Source: Pelagadaptatus aseana | GTDB lineage: Bacteria; Pseudomonadota; Gammaproteobacteria; Pseudomonadales; Cellvibrionaceae | Assembly (NCBI GenBank): GCA_040365065.1 | Contig: BAABNI010000001.1 | Span: forward strand, 426,397-490,396 | DNA length: 64,000 nt | Reading direction: 5' to 3' | Part shown: piece by piece, positions 54,878-63,489 of the stretch | Layout: every line of letters begins with the position of its first letter | Position numbering within the stretch: the stretch's first letter is position 1 | Notes under the pieces: generated by a model | Seen by the model: only the letters and a program-made list of their open reading frames with translations | The model's database searches: none | What the model was told of the DNA's origin: nothing | Translations under genes and position numbers: made by a program

Positions 54878-56194
54878 TTAAATGGCGTCGAGCAGAAAGT
54901 TAGAGGCCAAATGATTGACCGGGAGGGTCTTGCCGTCCTTAATTCTGGCCAGACCCAAGCGCTCCAGCTGGTAGCTCTCTATCGGCAATAATTTCTGATC
55001 GCCATCGCCGTGTAATTTTTTGAAGCCTGACATGGCATTGGCATTGGCACTCAGATCACTGAGCAACTGAGTCAGGAAATCGTGAAACAGACCGCCGGGT
55101 TTGCTGGACATACTGAGAATATTCTCAATCTCTTCACGAGGGCTTTCAATCAACCCCTCTTTGCTGGCCAGTGTGTAGAGCACCAGCTGGATCAGATAGG
55201 GATGGCCATTCACAGCGGTATGCAAAATACTCACAGGATTGTGCAAGGTGCCATCGGCGTGCCAGTTGAGACCATAGGCTTTACCCAACTGGGCCACCTG
55301 CTCCTGACTGAAAGGCGATAACTCAATGGCCAGACCGATATTAAAGGGCGACAGGTTGAGATCGAGCTGGACATACACCTCGGTGGAATACACCAGAACC
55401 TGTCTCAGTTTTTGCATGTCCTGATTGTGTTTGGCCTCTTCAAACCAGGAGCGCAGCAGCGGCAGAAAATCCTGACTGACCTCTTCAAAATCAAAGATGC
55501 GATTAAGCTCATTGATCACCAACACCACAGGGGCATCCAGATCTGCGAGGATGGCCTGTTGCAAATAGTTGGTGCAACTGAGTTTGCTCCCAATCAGTGG
55601 GTTCCAATAGTCGTCCAGTTCCGCCTTGATGCCCAACTGCGCGCTGATTTGCAGACAGAGCCATTTCAGCAGTAAATCCAGATCCGTCAGAATGTTGCGA
55701 TCGGCTTGCTGTAAATCGACGCTGACTCGATGATAGCCATCGGTTTCGGCCTGATCCAGTACCCGCAACATCAGGGAGCTTTTGCCCATTTTCTTGGGCC
55801 CTTTGATGCGCAGTACACAGCCCGGGTTATTCAGCTCGGCGTAGGCACGGGCCTCTTCAGCAGAGCGCTCAATATAGAAGGGTGAGCTGAAAGACAAAGC
55901 GGCACCGGGGTATTCCAATACGGTCTTGCGCTGAGAAGAGGCCTCGACCAGGCGCTCTTCCAGTAGCGGGCGAAAATTGCGCTTGGTAACACTCTGACCG
56001 AGAGAATCGCTGAGGGATTTCCACAGTTGCGAACCGGCTTTGCGGATGTAATCGTGATCGTAACCGGTTTCATCGGAAATGATGTTATAACCCTTACCCT
56101 GCCAGGAAAGCCTGAAAACTTCGACCTTGATCAAGCTGAGTTCATCAGACGCTAAGACCGTCTGCAATAAATCTTTGGCTTCCTGGTGATTCAT
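54878..56194 (-). CDS. STAND (AAA-like) ATPase with cyanobacterial-type N-terminal helical domain
   Basis: A 438-residue protein. Residues about 1-85 (KVEVFRLSWQGKGYNIISDE, then YDHDYIRKAGSQLWKSLSDS) match the helix-turn-helix-like domain at the N-terminus of cyanobacterial vWA-MoxR-associated and NB-ARC/WD40 proteins. Residues about 95-400 form an AAA-like domain: FYIERSAEEARAYAEL, Walker A KGPKKMGKSSLM (Lys138), FNIGLAIELSPFSQEQV, GHPYLIQLVLYTLAS. Walker B reads VVLVINELNRIF, with Asn228 where Asp is expected, so ATP hydrolysis may be slow or absent. It lies 17 nt after the receiver gene and 14 nt before the STAND-kinase gene. Confidence 0.87.
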   Translation of the reverse strand: MNHQEAKDLLQTVLASDELSLIKVEVFRLSWQGKGYNIISDETGYDHDYIRKAGSQLWKSLSDSLGQSVTKRNFRPLLEERLVEASSQRKTVLEYPGAALSFSSPFYIERSAEEARAYAELNNPGCVLRIKGPKKMGKSSLMLRVLDQAETDGYHRVSVDLQQADRNILTDLDLLLKWLCLQISAQLGIKAELDDYWNPLIGSKLSCTNYLQQAILADLDAPVVLVINELNRIFDFEEVSQDFLPLLRSWFEEAKHNQDMQKLRQVLVYSTEVYVQLDLNLSPFNIGLAIELSPFSQEQVAQLGKAYGLNWHADGTLHNPVSILHTAVNGHPYLIQLVLYTLASKEGLIESPREEIENILSMSSKPGGLFHDFLTQLLSDLSANANAMSGFKKLHGDGDQKLLPIESYQLERLGLARIKDGKTLPVNHLASNFLLDAI

Positions 56195-56211
56195 CCTTAA
56201 TTCCTTGTTGG

Positions 56212-56589
56212 TTACTGGATCAATGACTCCAACAGTTGAGTTAACTGTTCGGCATTAACCGGTTTTTTCAGATAGTCGCTGGCGCCGGCATCCAGACACT
56301 GTTGCCTGTCTTCTTCTCGAGTTGAGGCGCTGACCATAATTATCGGGATCTGTGATTGTGGCGGGCTTTTCTTTAACTCTTTAATGACCGCTATACCATC
56401 CATTTCCGGCATCATCATATCCAGAATAATGGCATCGGGCAGGGTTGCCGAGGCACAAATATTCAGACATTTAGCGCCACTGGTAGCGGCCTTGATACGA
56501 TAGCTGCCCGATAACAGGCCATTAATCAGATGAATATTGTCCGGTTCATCGTCTACCACCAACACTACTTTTTCGGATCTTTGATTCAT
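56212..56589 (-). CDS. Single-domain response regulator
   Basis: A 125-residue receiver without output domain. The acidic pair in VLVVDDEPDNIHL, phospho-acceptor Asp (about residue 56) in AIILDMMMPEMDGIAV, Ser/Thr in IIMVSASTREED and Lys in YLKKPVNAEQL are all present. It starts at the ATG at 56589 (an in-frame TTG one codon earlier is ignored). It is first in an operon with two STAND ATPases, and may pass phosphate within that system or bind one of them. Confidence 0.92.
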   Translation of the reverse strand: MNQRSEKVVLVVDDEPDNIHLINGLLSGSYRIKAATSGAKCLNICASATLPDAIILDMMMPEMDGIAVIKELKKSPPQSQIPIIMVSASTREEDRQQCLDAGASDYLKKPVNAEQLTQLLESLIQ

Positions 56590-56794
56590 CAATTAACGGT
56601 TCCTGCGTTGCTATTGCCGGTTATTAAATCATTTGGCTTTTAACGACACAAACATTCAATTTAACGATTTAAGCCGGCCATGGTAAGTGACCTGATATCG
56701 CTTAAACACACTTTATTATTACCGTTGCACACATTATTTCCACGGATCTGCTCTTAAAGTGTACTCAACATTTAACAAAGCGGATCTGTTGATC

Positions 56795-57571
56795 ATGAAT
56801 TCCATTAAAAAGATTGCCACGGTTGCTCTGGGTTTTGCGGCCTATTCGCTGACCGATATCACCCGAGCGGAGGACGAGGTACAGGACATGTCCGATCCTC
56901 TGGCGGTATACACCCAGGCTGGTTTTGGGATTACCGACAAGGGGCTCAACATCAAAATCGGCCAGACCTACGACACCGGCAGTGACACTACCATGGGCAT
57001 GAATATTATCGAGCTCAAGGGTGTTTTTGGGGAATCCCTGGGCTTCCGCGGCAGTGATGAACCCCTTTATGGCCATGTCGATGATTCTATCGACAGTTTC
57101 CGCTTTCGTAATTTTAAAGTGGATATGACCAATGGCCGTGGCAGTCAGATCGATGCCAATATCAATATCGATGGTGAAACAGGCGACGTTTCCTACAGCC
57201 TGATTCAGGCGCTACCCAAGTGGGGCCCGATGCAACTGTACCCTCTGGCAGGTCTCGGGGTCAGCGCTGCCAACGACAGTGACGATGGCTTTGAGATTCC
57301 CGGCGCCTTTGGCGTGCTGGGCTTTTACGGCAAATTTACAGTAACCGACAACATCTGGATCAACTACAACCCGGTGTGGCTCTCCACTCTGGCTGGTAGC
57401 AATGATTACGAAGACGGTCACTACGCAGGTGACAGTAATATTCTGGCCCATGAATTTGCCATCTCTTATCAATTTACCCCTCGCTTCAATATGCGTTATT
57501 TCGCCAACTGGAATGAGGTTGTGGACTACGGTGATGGTGACCACCGTCTGGAGTTTAACTACCAACTCTAG
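56795..57571 (+). CDS. Predicted outer-membrane beta-barrel protein
   Basis: A 258-residue protein. The signal peptide KKIATVALGFAAYSLTDI is cleaved near RAED. The mature part shows alternating hydrophobic/polar strands (LNIKIGQTYDTGSDTTMGMN, ISYQFTPRFNMRYFANWNEV) and ends in the aromatic-rich LEFNYQL, with a hydrophobic last residue, typical of outer-membrane barrels. There is no homology I can name. It is divergent from the receiver-STAND operon over 205 nt and followed by a strong terminator. Confidence 0.8.
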   Translation: MNSIKKIATVALGFAAYSLTDITRAEDEVQDMSDPLAVYTQAGFGITDKGLNIKIGQTYDTGSDTTMGMNIIELKGVFGESLGFRGSDEPLYGHVDDSIDSFRFRNFKVDMTNGRGSQIDANINIDGETGDVSYSLIQALPKWGPMQLYPLAGLGVSAANDSDDGFEIPGAFGVLGFYGKFTVTDNIWINYNPVWLSTLAGSNDYEDGHYAGDSNILAHEFAISYQFTPRFNMRYFANWNEVVDYGDGDHRLEFNYQL

Positions 57572-57611
57572 AGAACAGTCACTGCTTCTCCGGCAAGTAT
57601 CCTCCCCCTTG

Positions 57612-57653
57612 CTGCCTTAACCTCTTAAGAGAGGTTACAGGCAGCTTTTTTTG
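57612..57653 (+). terminator. Rho-independent terminator of the barrel gene
   Basis: Stem GCTGCC/GGCAGC with an inner TAACCTC/GAGGTTA stem, followed by TTTTTTT. It begins about 40 nt after the stop codon. Confidence 0.8.
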
Positions 57654-57906
57654 TGCCCCAGAAACAAAAGAGTTTCAGCACCTTGCCTATCATGCCTGAT
57701 CATAGTAACCGCATAAAAAGTGGGGAGTCTTTCCGTTATGGATTGTTCTAATATCGGCCTGCTGAAAGGGCGGTGAGCAAGAGCACCAAATAAACGATGG
57801 TTTTAGCAATAATGCCGTTGAATGATTGCGGTTATTCCGCTGTGGTCAGTTACAGCCACCCATACAAACTTATGTACCGAGGACAATTAGTCATCGAACA
57901 CAAAAA

Positions 57907-57934
57907 AGGCCAATCATTCAAAGATGATTGGCCT
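57907..57934 (-). terminator. Rho-independent terminator of the 34-residue gene
   Basis: Perfect 11-bp stem AGGCCAATCAT with ATGATTGGCCT around a 6-nt loop. On the minus strand it runs into TTTTTTG. It starts 23 nt after the small-gene stop codon and supports that gene as real. Confidence 0.8.
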
Positions 57935-57957
57935 CTTCAGTGGCGTTGCATGGCGAC

Positions 57958-58062
57958 TTACCAGGGGTTGGCTACGATCAACATACCCACCAGCAAAATA
58001 CCAATACAGCCCAATACCATCAGGTTATCGTACAGTTTTTCGGATTTTGACTCGATATGCAT
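57958..58062 (-). CDS. 34-residue single-helix membrane protein
   Basis: A short gene of 34 codons. The ATG at 58062 has a near-ideal ribosome-binding site GGAGGTG 7 nt upstream, and the TAA at 57960-57958 is followed by a strong terminator. The peptide begins MHIESKSEKLYDNLMVLGC, continues IGILLVGMLIVANPW, and so has a charged N-terminus and one membrane helix, ending two residues after the final Pro. It lies 130 nt downstream of glmS. Function is unknown; size and topology fit small regulators of membrane complexes. Confidence 0.75.
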   Translation of the reverse strand: MHIESKSEKLYDNLMVLGCIGILLVGMLIVANPW

Positions 58063-58192
58063 AATACACCTCCAAGGTTTCAATCAGTGTTGGCGCTGAA
58101 CCAAACTTCATTTCTCAACGTTGGGTGTAATTTTGCTCGTAATCCCTCTTCAGGTATGTGTTGTGTGTATCCGGGTTTGTGCCTTTCGAGCC

Positions 58193-60016
58193 CTATTCTA
58201 CAGTGACAGATTTGGCCAAATTGCGGGGCTGATCTACATCCGTACCTTTCAATACCGCCACATAATAGGACAGTAACTGCAAGGGCAGGGTATAAATGAT
58301 TGGTGCAATGCTGACCGGTACATGGGGAATATTCATGATGGTGGCGTTGTCGTCGCTTTCAAAACCGGAGTTTTTATCCGCAAACACAAACAGCTTACCG
58401 CCACGGGCCTGAACTTCCTCCAGATTGGATTTCAATTTTTCCAGCAGGTCGTTATTGGGCGCAACGGCTACTACCGGCATATCGCTGTCCACCAGTGCCA
58501 GAGGTCCATGTTTTAACTCACCAGCGGGATAGGCTTCGGCATGAATATAGGAAATCTCTTTGAGCTTCAGTGCACCTTCCAGTGCTACCGGGTATTCCAC
58601 ACCGCGCCCCAAAAACAGAGAATGATGCTTTTCTGCAAAAGCCTCACTCATCGCTTCAATGTCCTTATCCAGTGCCAGTACTTCTTCACACACTTCTGGT
58701 AAATGGTGCAACGCGCCAACCAATTGTGCTTCTTTACTCTCGCTCAACTGATGGCGGCGACCGATGGCAATCACCAGCAGTTGCAAGGCAATCAGCTGGG
58801 TAGTGAAGGCCTTAGTAGATGCAACGCCAATTTCCGGACCGGCCAATGTCATCAGACTCAGATCGGATTCGCGCACCAGTGAACTGTTGGCAACATTACA
58901 CACGGTCAGGGATGCCAGATAACCTTCTTTACGGCTGTCGCGCAACGCTGCCAAAGTATCGGCTGTTTCACCGGACTGAGAAATGGTCACCAGCAGCGTA
59001 TTTTTCGGCGCTACGGTTTTGCGGTAGCGGAATTCACTGGCCACCTCGACAGAACAGGGCACGCCGGCCCAATCTTCAAACCAGTAACGCGACACCATAC
59101 CCGCATGATAACTGGTACCACAGGCAACAATCTGAATGTGCTCGATGCGATCGAAGATGTCTTTGGCATTGGCACCAAAGGCTTCTTCCAACAACTTGGT
59201 TTTGCCAATGCGGCCTTGCAAGGTGTTTTTAAATACCTGTGCCTGCTCATGGATTTCCTTGAGCATATAGTGCTTGTATTCGCCTTTCTCGGCGGATTCT
59301 TGGGCATCGGTTAATTGATCAATGTCTCTCTCAACCGCCTCACCGTTGTTTGTGATGGCAATATCAGTACAGGTGATTTCCGCCATATCGCCTTCATCCA
59401 GATAGATAAAGCGATCTGTGACCTGACGCAGAGCGAGGGTGTCGGAGGCAATAAAGTTTTCCTCCATTCCCACACCGATGACCAGTGGACTACCACTTCG
59501 GGCAGCAACAATTTTTCCAACTTCTCTGGTCGAGCAAACGCCCAGTGCGTAAGCGCCATCAAAGGCCTGAATGGCTTCGGCTACCGATTGTTGCAACGAC
59601 CCGGTTTTTTCATAGAGGCTATGGACCAGATGGGCAACCACTTCGGTGTCGGTTTCGGAGACAAACTCATAACCCTGAGCTTTCAACTGAGTACGCAGTT
59701 CTTCGTGATTTTCAATAATGCCGTTATGAACCACGGCAATATGATCCGAGCAGTGCGGATGAGCGTTTATTTCACTGGGTTTTCCGTGGGTTGCCCAACG
59801 AGTATGGGCGATTCCCAGGGTTCCCTTTACTGGATCGTCATCCACCTTATCTTGCAGGCTCTGAACCTTGCCCAAGGCTTTGCGCACTTTCAACTGACCA
59901 TCTTCCAAAATGGCCAGACCGGCAGAATCATAGCCGCGATACTCAAGGCGCTTAAGGCCTTCAATCAATATTCCAGCAACGTTTCTCTGAGCCGTAGCTC
60001 CTACAATTCCACACAT
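58193..60016 (-). CDS. glmS: Glutamine--fructose-6-phosphate aminotransferase (isomerizing)
   Basis: A 607-residue enzyme making glucosamine-6-phosphate from fructose-6-phosphate and glutamine, the first step to UDP-GlcNAc. Cys2 of MCGIVGA is the glutaminase nucleophile; GIAHTRWATHG and HNGIIENHEELR complete that domain. Two SIS domains follow (ISQSGETADTLAAL, GRGVEYPVALEGALKLKEIS) and the C-terminus ends DQPRNLAKSVTVE, as usual. It lies 20 nt after glmU in the same direction. No glmS ribozyme was seen, as expected outside Gram-positives. Confidence 0.97.
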   Translation of the reverse strand: MCGIVGATAQRNVAGILIEGLKRLEYRGYDSAGLAILEDGQLKVRKALGKVQSLQDKVDDDPVKGTLGIAHTRWATHGKPSEINAHPHCSDHIAVVHNGIIENHEELRTQLKAQGYEFVSETDTEVVAHLVHSLYEKTGSLQQSVAEAIQAFDGAYALGVCSTREVGKIVAARSGSPLVIGVGMEENFIASDTLALRQVTDRFIYLDEGDMAEITCTDIAITNNGEAVERDIDQLTDAQESAEKGEYKHYMLKEIHEQAQVFKNTLQGRIGKTKLLEEAFGANAKDIFDRIEHIQIVACGTSYHAGMVSRYWFEDWAGVPCSVEVASEFRYRKTVAPKNTLLVTISQSGETADTLAALRDSRKEGYLASLTVCNVANSSLVRESDLSLMTLAGPEIGVASTKAFTTQLIALQLLVIAIGRRHQLSESKEAQLVGALHHLPEVCEEVLALDKDIEAMSEAFAEKHHSLFLGRGVEYPVALEGALKLKEISYIHAEAYPAGELKHGPLALVDSDMPVVAVAPNNDLLEKLKSNLEEVQARGGKLFVFADKNSGFESDDNATIMNIPHVPVSIAPIIYTLPLQLLSYYVAVLKGTDVDQPRNLAKSVTVE

Positions 60017-60036
60017 AGATCTTTGTAATTCCTGAG

Positions 60037-61395
60037 TTACTTCTTGGTCGGCCGTTTCCAGCTTTTGATACTGCGTTGTTTGGCTCGGGCCACTGCCAGT
60101 GCACCATCTTCTACATCGGTCGTTATGGTAGCGCCCGCAGCAACTGTGGCATTCTCACCGATGGTTACCGGTGCCACCAAACTGCTGTTGGAGCCGATAA
60201 ACGCGCCGTTCTTTATTGTTGTTTTGGATTTGTTAACACCATCGTAATTACAGGTAATGGTACCAGCGCCAACATTAACACCGTCACCAATTTCTGAATC
60301 ACCAATATAGGTGAGATGATTAACCTTACTACCTTCGCCAATAATGGCTTTTTTGGTTTCAACAAAGTTACCCAGCTTGGCTCCCTTCGACAAAACTGTA
60401 CCGGGGCGAACACGGGCATAAGGTCCAATGTCACAGGCCTCACCAATCACTGCGTCTTCACAAACGGTATTGGCTTTCACCACAGTACCGGCCGCAATGC
60501 TGGTATTGATCAGCTGACAATTGGGGCCAATTCTAACACCATCACCCAAGCTAACCTTGCCTTCGATCACACAATTAACATCGATAATAACGTCTTGCCC
60601 CAGGGTCAATTCACCACGGCAATCAAAGCGGGATGGATCGAGTAGGGTGGCACCATCCTGCATGGCCATATCGGCCTGGCGCTGTTGGTAGTAGCGCTCC
60701 AATTGTGCCTGTTGACGCCGGTCATTAACACCCAGCACCTCTTCCTCTTCGAGTACCACTTGGGTGTTGATACGCTTGCCTTCAGCTTGAGCCAGGGCGA
60801 TAACATCCGTCAGGTAATATTCTTTTTGGGCGTTGTTGTCACTTAATTGTGGCAACCAGCGGTTAAGATCCTTACCCCAGATCGCCATAACACCAGTATT
60901 GCCTTCGGTAATGGCTTTTTGCTCAGGGGAGGCATCCTTCTCTTCAACAATGGCGGTTACCTGATTAGCACCATCGCGAATAATCCGACCATAGCCCGTT
61001 GGGTTGGCCAGCTCTACGGTCAGCAAGCCCATGCTGTCGCTGTCGATACCATCAATCAGAGATTGCAGGGTTTCGATTTTAATAAGCGGTACATCACCAT
61101 AGAGAATCAAATTCAATGCATCATTGCGCAGATGCTGTTGTGCCTGTTGCACGGCGTGACCGGTGCCCAATTGCTCTGCCTGTAATACAAAGCGCACATC
61201 GTCATTCTGATATTGCTGTTCTACCAGCTCGGCACCGTGACCAATTACCACATTGAGGTAATCGGCGTTTAATGTACGAGCCGTATCCAGTACATGCCCC
61301 AACATCGGCTTGCCACCAACAGGGTGCAGTACTTTGGGAAGGGCCGATTTCATGCGGGTGCCTTTGCCCGCTGCCAATACAACAATATCCAACAT
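60037..61395 (-). CDS. glmU: Bifunctional N-acetylglucosamine-1-phosphate uridyltransferase/acetyltransferase
   Basis: A 452-residue protein. The N-terminal nucleotidyltransferase has LAAGKGTRMKSALPKVLHP and YGDVPLIKIETLQ. From about residue 245, left-handed beta-helix hexapeptide repeats form the acetyltransferase (VRPGTVLSKGAKLGNFVETK, NVGAGTITCNYDGVNKSKT). It makes UDP-GlcNAc for peptidoglycan and lipopolysaccharide and works directly after GlmS. A terminator separates it from the atp operon upstream. Confidence 0.97.
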   Translation of the reverse strand: MLDIVVLAAGKGTRMKSALPKVLHPVGGKPMLGHVLDTARTLNADYLNVVIGHGAELVEQQYQNDDVRFVLQAEQLGTGHAVQQAQQHLRNDALNLILYGDVPLIKIETLQSLIDGIDSDSMGLLTVELANPTGYGRIIRDGANQVTAIVEEKDASPEQKAITEGNTGVMAIWGKDLNRWLPQLSDNNAQKEYYLTDVIALAQAEGKRINTQVVLEEEEVLGVNDRRQQAQLERYYQQRQADMAMQDGATLLDPSRFDCRGELTLGQDVIIDVNCVIEGKVSLGDGVRIGPNCQLINTSIAAGTVVKANTVCEDAVIGEACDIGPYARVRPGTVLSKGAKLGNFVETKKAIIGEGSKVNHLTYIGDSEIGDGVNVGAGTITCNYDGVNKSKTTIKNGAFIGSNSSLVAPVTIGENATVAAGATITTDVEDGALAVARAKQRSIKSWKRPTKK

Positions 61396-61430
61396 TGGTT
61401 TAACTCATTTTATAAAAGCCAGAAATGGAA

Positions 61431-61455
61431 AAGGGTAGCCTAGGGCTACCCTTTT
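61431..61455 (-). terminator. Terminator after atpC
   Basis: Perfect 9-bp stem AGGGTAGCC/GGCTACCCT with T runs on both sides. It lies 29 nt beyond the atpC stop and ends the atp operon; on the plus strand it is also a good terminator. Confidence 0.8.
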
Positions 61456-61480
61456 TCGGATCGTTACAAACGACTCAAAC

Positions 61481-61903
61481 TTAACCCAATTTCTTGCGGA
61501 TAGCCTGAATAGTTCGCAACTGTGCAGCGGCTTCAGCCAGCTGAGTAGCGGCTCTGGAGTAATCAAACTCACCGGTTTGATTGGCCAGGGCGTGTTCAGC
61601 TTCTTTCTTGGCTTCAAGTGCTGCAGCTTCATCCATATCGCCTGCACGCAGTGCGGTATCCGCCAGTACAGTTACGTGGTAGGGCTGAACCTCCAGATAA
61701 CCGCCGGATACGTAGTAGACCTCTTCTTCGCCATCTTGCTTGATAACGCGGATCGGTCCAGGCTGCAGACCGGTCAACAGAGGGGCGTGACCGTAGGCAA
61801 CACCTACATCACCCTCGCTGCCTGCGGCAACAACCATCTCCACCAATCCGGAGAAGATTTCTTCTTCTGCGCTAACGATGTCACAGTGGACAGTCATAGC
61901 CAT
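61481..61903 (-). CDS. atpC: ATP synthase F1 epsilon subunit
   Basis: A 140-residue epsilon subunit: MAMTVHCDIVSAEEEIFSGL, the HAPLLTGLQPG loop, and a C-terminal helical hairpin (EAKKEAEHALANQTGEFDYS) that regulates F1 rotation. The ATG at 61903 has GAGGCG 8 nt upstream, so the first of two closely spaced ATGs is chosen. It lies 113 nt after atpD. Confidence 0.96.
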   Translation of the reverse strand: MAMTVHCDIVSAEEEIFSGLVEMVVAAGSEGDVGVAYGHAPLLTGLQPGPIRVIKQDGEEEVYYVSGGYLEVQPYHVTVLADTALRAGDMDEAAALEAKKEAEHALANQTGEFDYSRAATQLAEAAAQLRTIQAIRKKLG

Positions 61904-62016
61904 TTTTTTCGCCTCTTTTTGTGCTTTTTCACCTAGGGGCCTGATTTTAAAACTGAGAGTCTAAAACCTAGCCCCAGGCTATTAGCTAGCGATAAAACTG
62001 AGATTAAAAGCCGAGC

Positions 62017-63414
62017 TTACATGCTCTTGGCTTTCTCAACAGCCTCTTCAATACCACCAACCATGTAGAACGCCTGCTCTGGCATATCATCGTACTCGCC
62101 AGCCAACATGGCTTTAAAGCTGCTGATGGTATCTTTCAGAGACACGTACTTACCAGGTGCACCGGTGAATACTTCTGCCACGTGGAAAGGCTGAGACAGG
62201 AAGCGCTCAATCTTACGAGCACGGGATACAGTCAGCTTGTCTTCTTCAGACAGCTCGTCCATACCCAGAATCGCAATGATGTCTTTCAGCTCTTTATAGC
62301 GCTGCAGTACAGACTGTACGCCACGGGCTACGCTGTAGTGCTCTTCACCGATGATCAGAGGGTCCAGCTGACGAGAAGTGGAGTCCAGAGGATCAATTGC
62401 CGGGTAGATACCCTTAGCAGCAATATCACGGCTCAGTACAACGGTGGAGTCCAAGTGAGCAAAGGTGGTCGCCGGGGATGGGTCAGTCAAGTCATCCGCA
62501 GGTACGTATACCGCCTGGATAGAGGTAATAGAACCAGTCTTAGTGGAAGTAATACGCTCCTGCAGTACACCCATCTCTTCTGCCAGAGTAGGCTGGTAAC
62601 CTACCGCAGAAGGCATACGACCCAACAGTGCAGATACTTCGGTACCCGCCAGGGTGTAACGGTAGATGTTATCAACGAACAACAGTACGTCTTTACCTTC
62701 GTCACGGAACTTTTCTGCCATGGTCAGACCAGTCAGAGCAACACGCAGACGGTTTCCTGGGGGCTCATTCATCTGGCCGTAAACCATCGCTACTTTTGAC
62801 TCGTCGAACTTGTCAACGTTTACAACGCCGGCTTCCTGCATCTCGTAGTAGAAGTCGTTACCCTCACGAGTACGCTCACCTACACCAGCAAATACAGACA
62901 GACCACTGTGCTCAGTTGCGATGTTGTTGATCAGCTCCATCATGTTTACGGTTTTACCTACACCCGCACCACCGAACAGACCAACTTTACCACCCTTGGC
63001 GAAAGGACAAACCAGATCAATTACCTTGATGCCGGTTTCCAGCAGTTCTTCAGAAGCAGCCAGCTCATCATAGGCTGGGGCTTCGCGGTGGATAGAGGCG
63101 CGCTCTTTCTCACCGATTGGGCCTTTTTCATCAATAGGATTGCCCAATACATCCATAATACGACCCAAGGTCTCGGTACCAACAGGTACAGAAACTGGGG
63201 CATTGGTGTTCTCGACGGTCAAGCCACGGCTTACACCCTCGGAAGAACCCATAGCAATTGCGCGTACCACGCCATCGCCCAACTGCTGCTGAACTTCCAG
63301 GGTCAGGCCCTTGTCAGCGACGGTCAGTGCGTCATAAACATTCGGTACGGAATCACGGGGAAATTCCACGTCGATAACGGCACCAATAATTTGTACGATA
63401 CGTCCGCTACTCAT
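62017..63414 (-). CDS. atpD: ATP synthase F1 beta subunit
   Basis: A 465-residue catalytic beta subunit with P-loop GLFGGAGVGKTVNMMELINN, the catalytic Glu/Arg segment (GVGERTREGNDFYYEM), YVPADDLTDPSPATTFAHLD and the DELSEED motif (LGMDELSEEDKLT). Length and motifs are those of gammaproteobacterial F-type synthases. Confidence 0.98.
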   Translation of the reverse strand: MSSGRIVQIIGAVIDVEFPRDSVPNVYDALTVADKGLTLEVQQQLGDGVVRAIAMGSSEGVSRGLTVENTNAPVSVPVGTETLGRIMDVLGNPIDEKGPIGEKERASIHREAPAYDELAASEELLETGIKVIDLVCPFAKGGKVGLFGGAGVGKTVNMMELINNIATEHSGLSVFAGVGERTREGNDFYYEMQEAGVVNVDKFDESKVAMVYGQMNEPPGNRLRVALTGLTMAEKFRDEGKDVLLFVDNIYRYTLAGTEVSALLGRMPSAVGYQPTLAEEMGVLQERITSTKTGSITSIQAVYVPADDLTDPSPATTFAHLDSTVVLSRDIAAKGIYPAIDPLDSTSRQLDPLIIGEEHYSVARGVQSVLQRYKELKDIIAILGMDELSEEDKLTVSRARKIERFLSQPFHVAEVFTGAPGKYVSLKDTISSFKAMLAGEYDDMPEQAFYMVGGIEEAVEKAKSM

Positions 63415-63489
63415 TTCCGGATCCTCGTTTTAAAAAGTTAGAAATCAAATTCTGTCTTACAGCTTTGAGCTCATATAAAAAGTATGCGC

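Larger units (their letters stand above)
57572..57957. other. Gene-free region with two terminators
   Basis: 386 bases between the barrel gene and the 34-residue membrane protein. Apart from the two terminators listed separately, I see no supported gene; short open frames lack ribosome-binding sites. Confidence 0.5.

Noticed and set aside
57797..58099. A 100-codon plus-strand frame
   Set aside because: It crosses a terminator stem and lies opposite the better supported 34-residue gene. No ribosome-binding site.
61904..62016. Structured RNA or small gene between atpC and atpD
   Set aside because: Only short imperfect pairings were seen and no reading frame with a ribosome-binding site.
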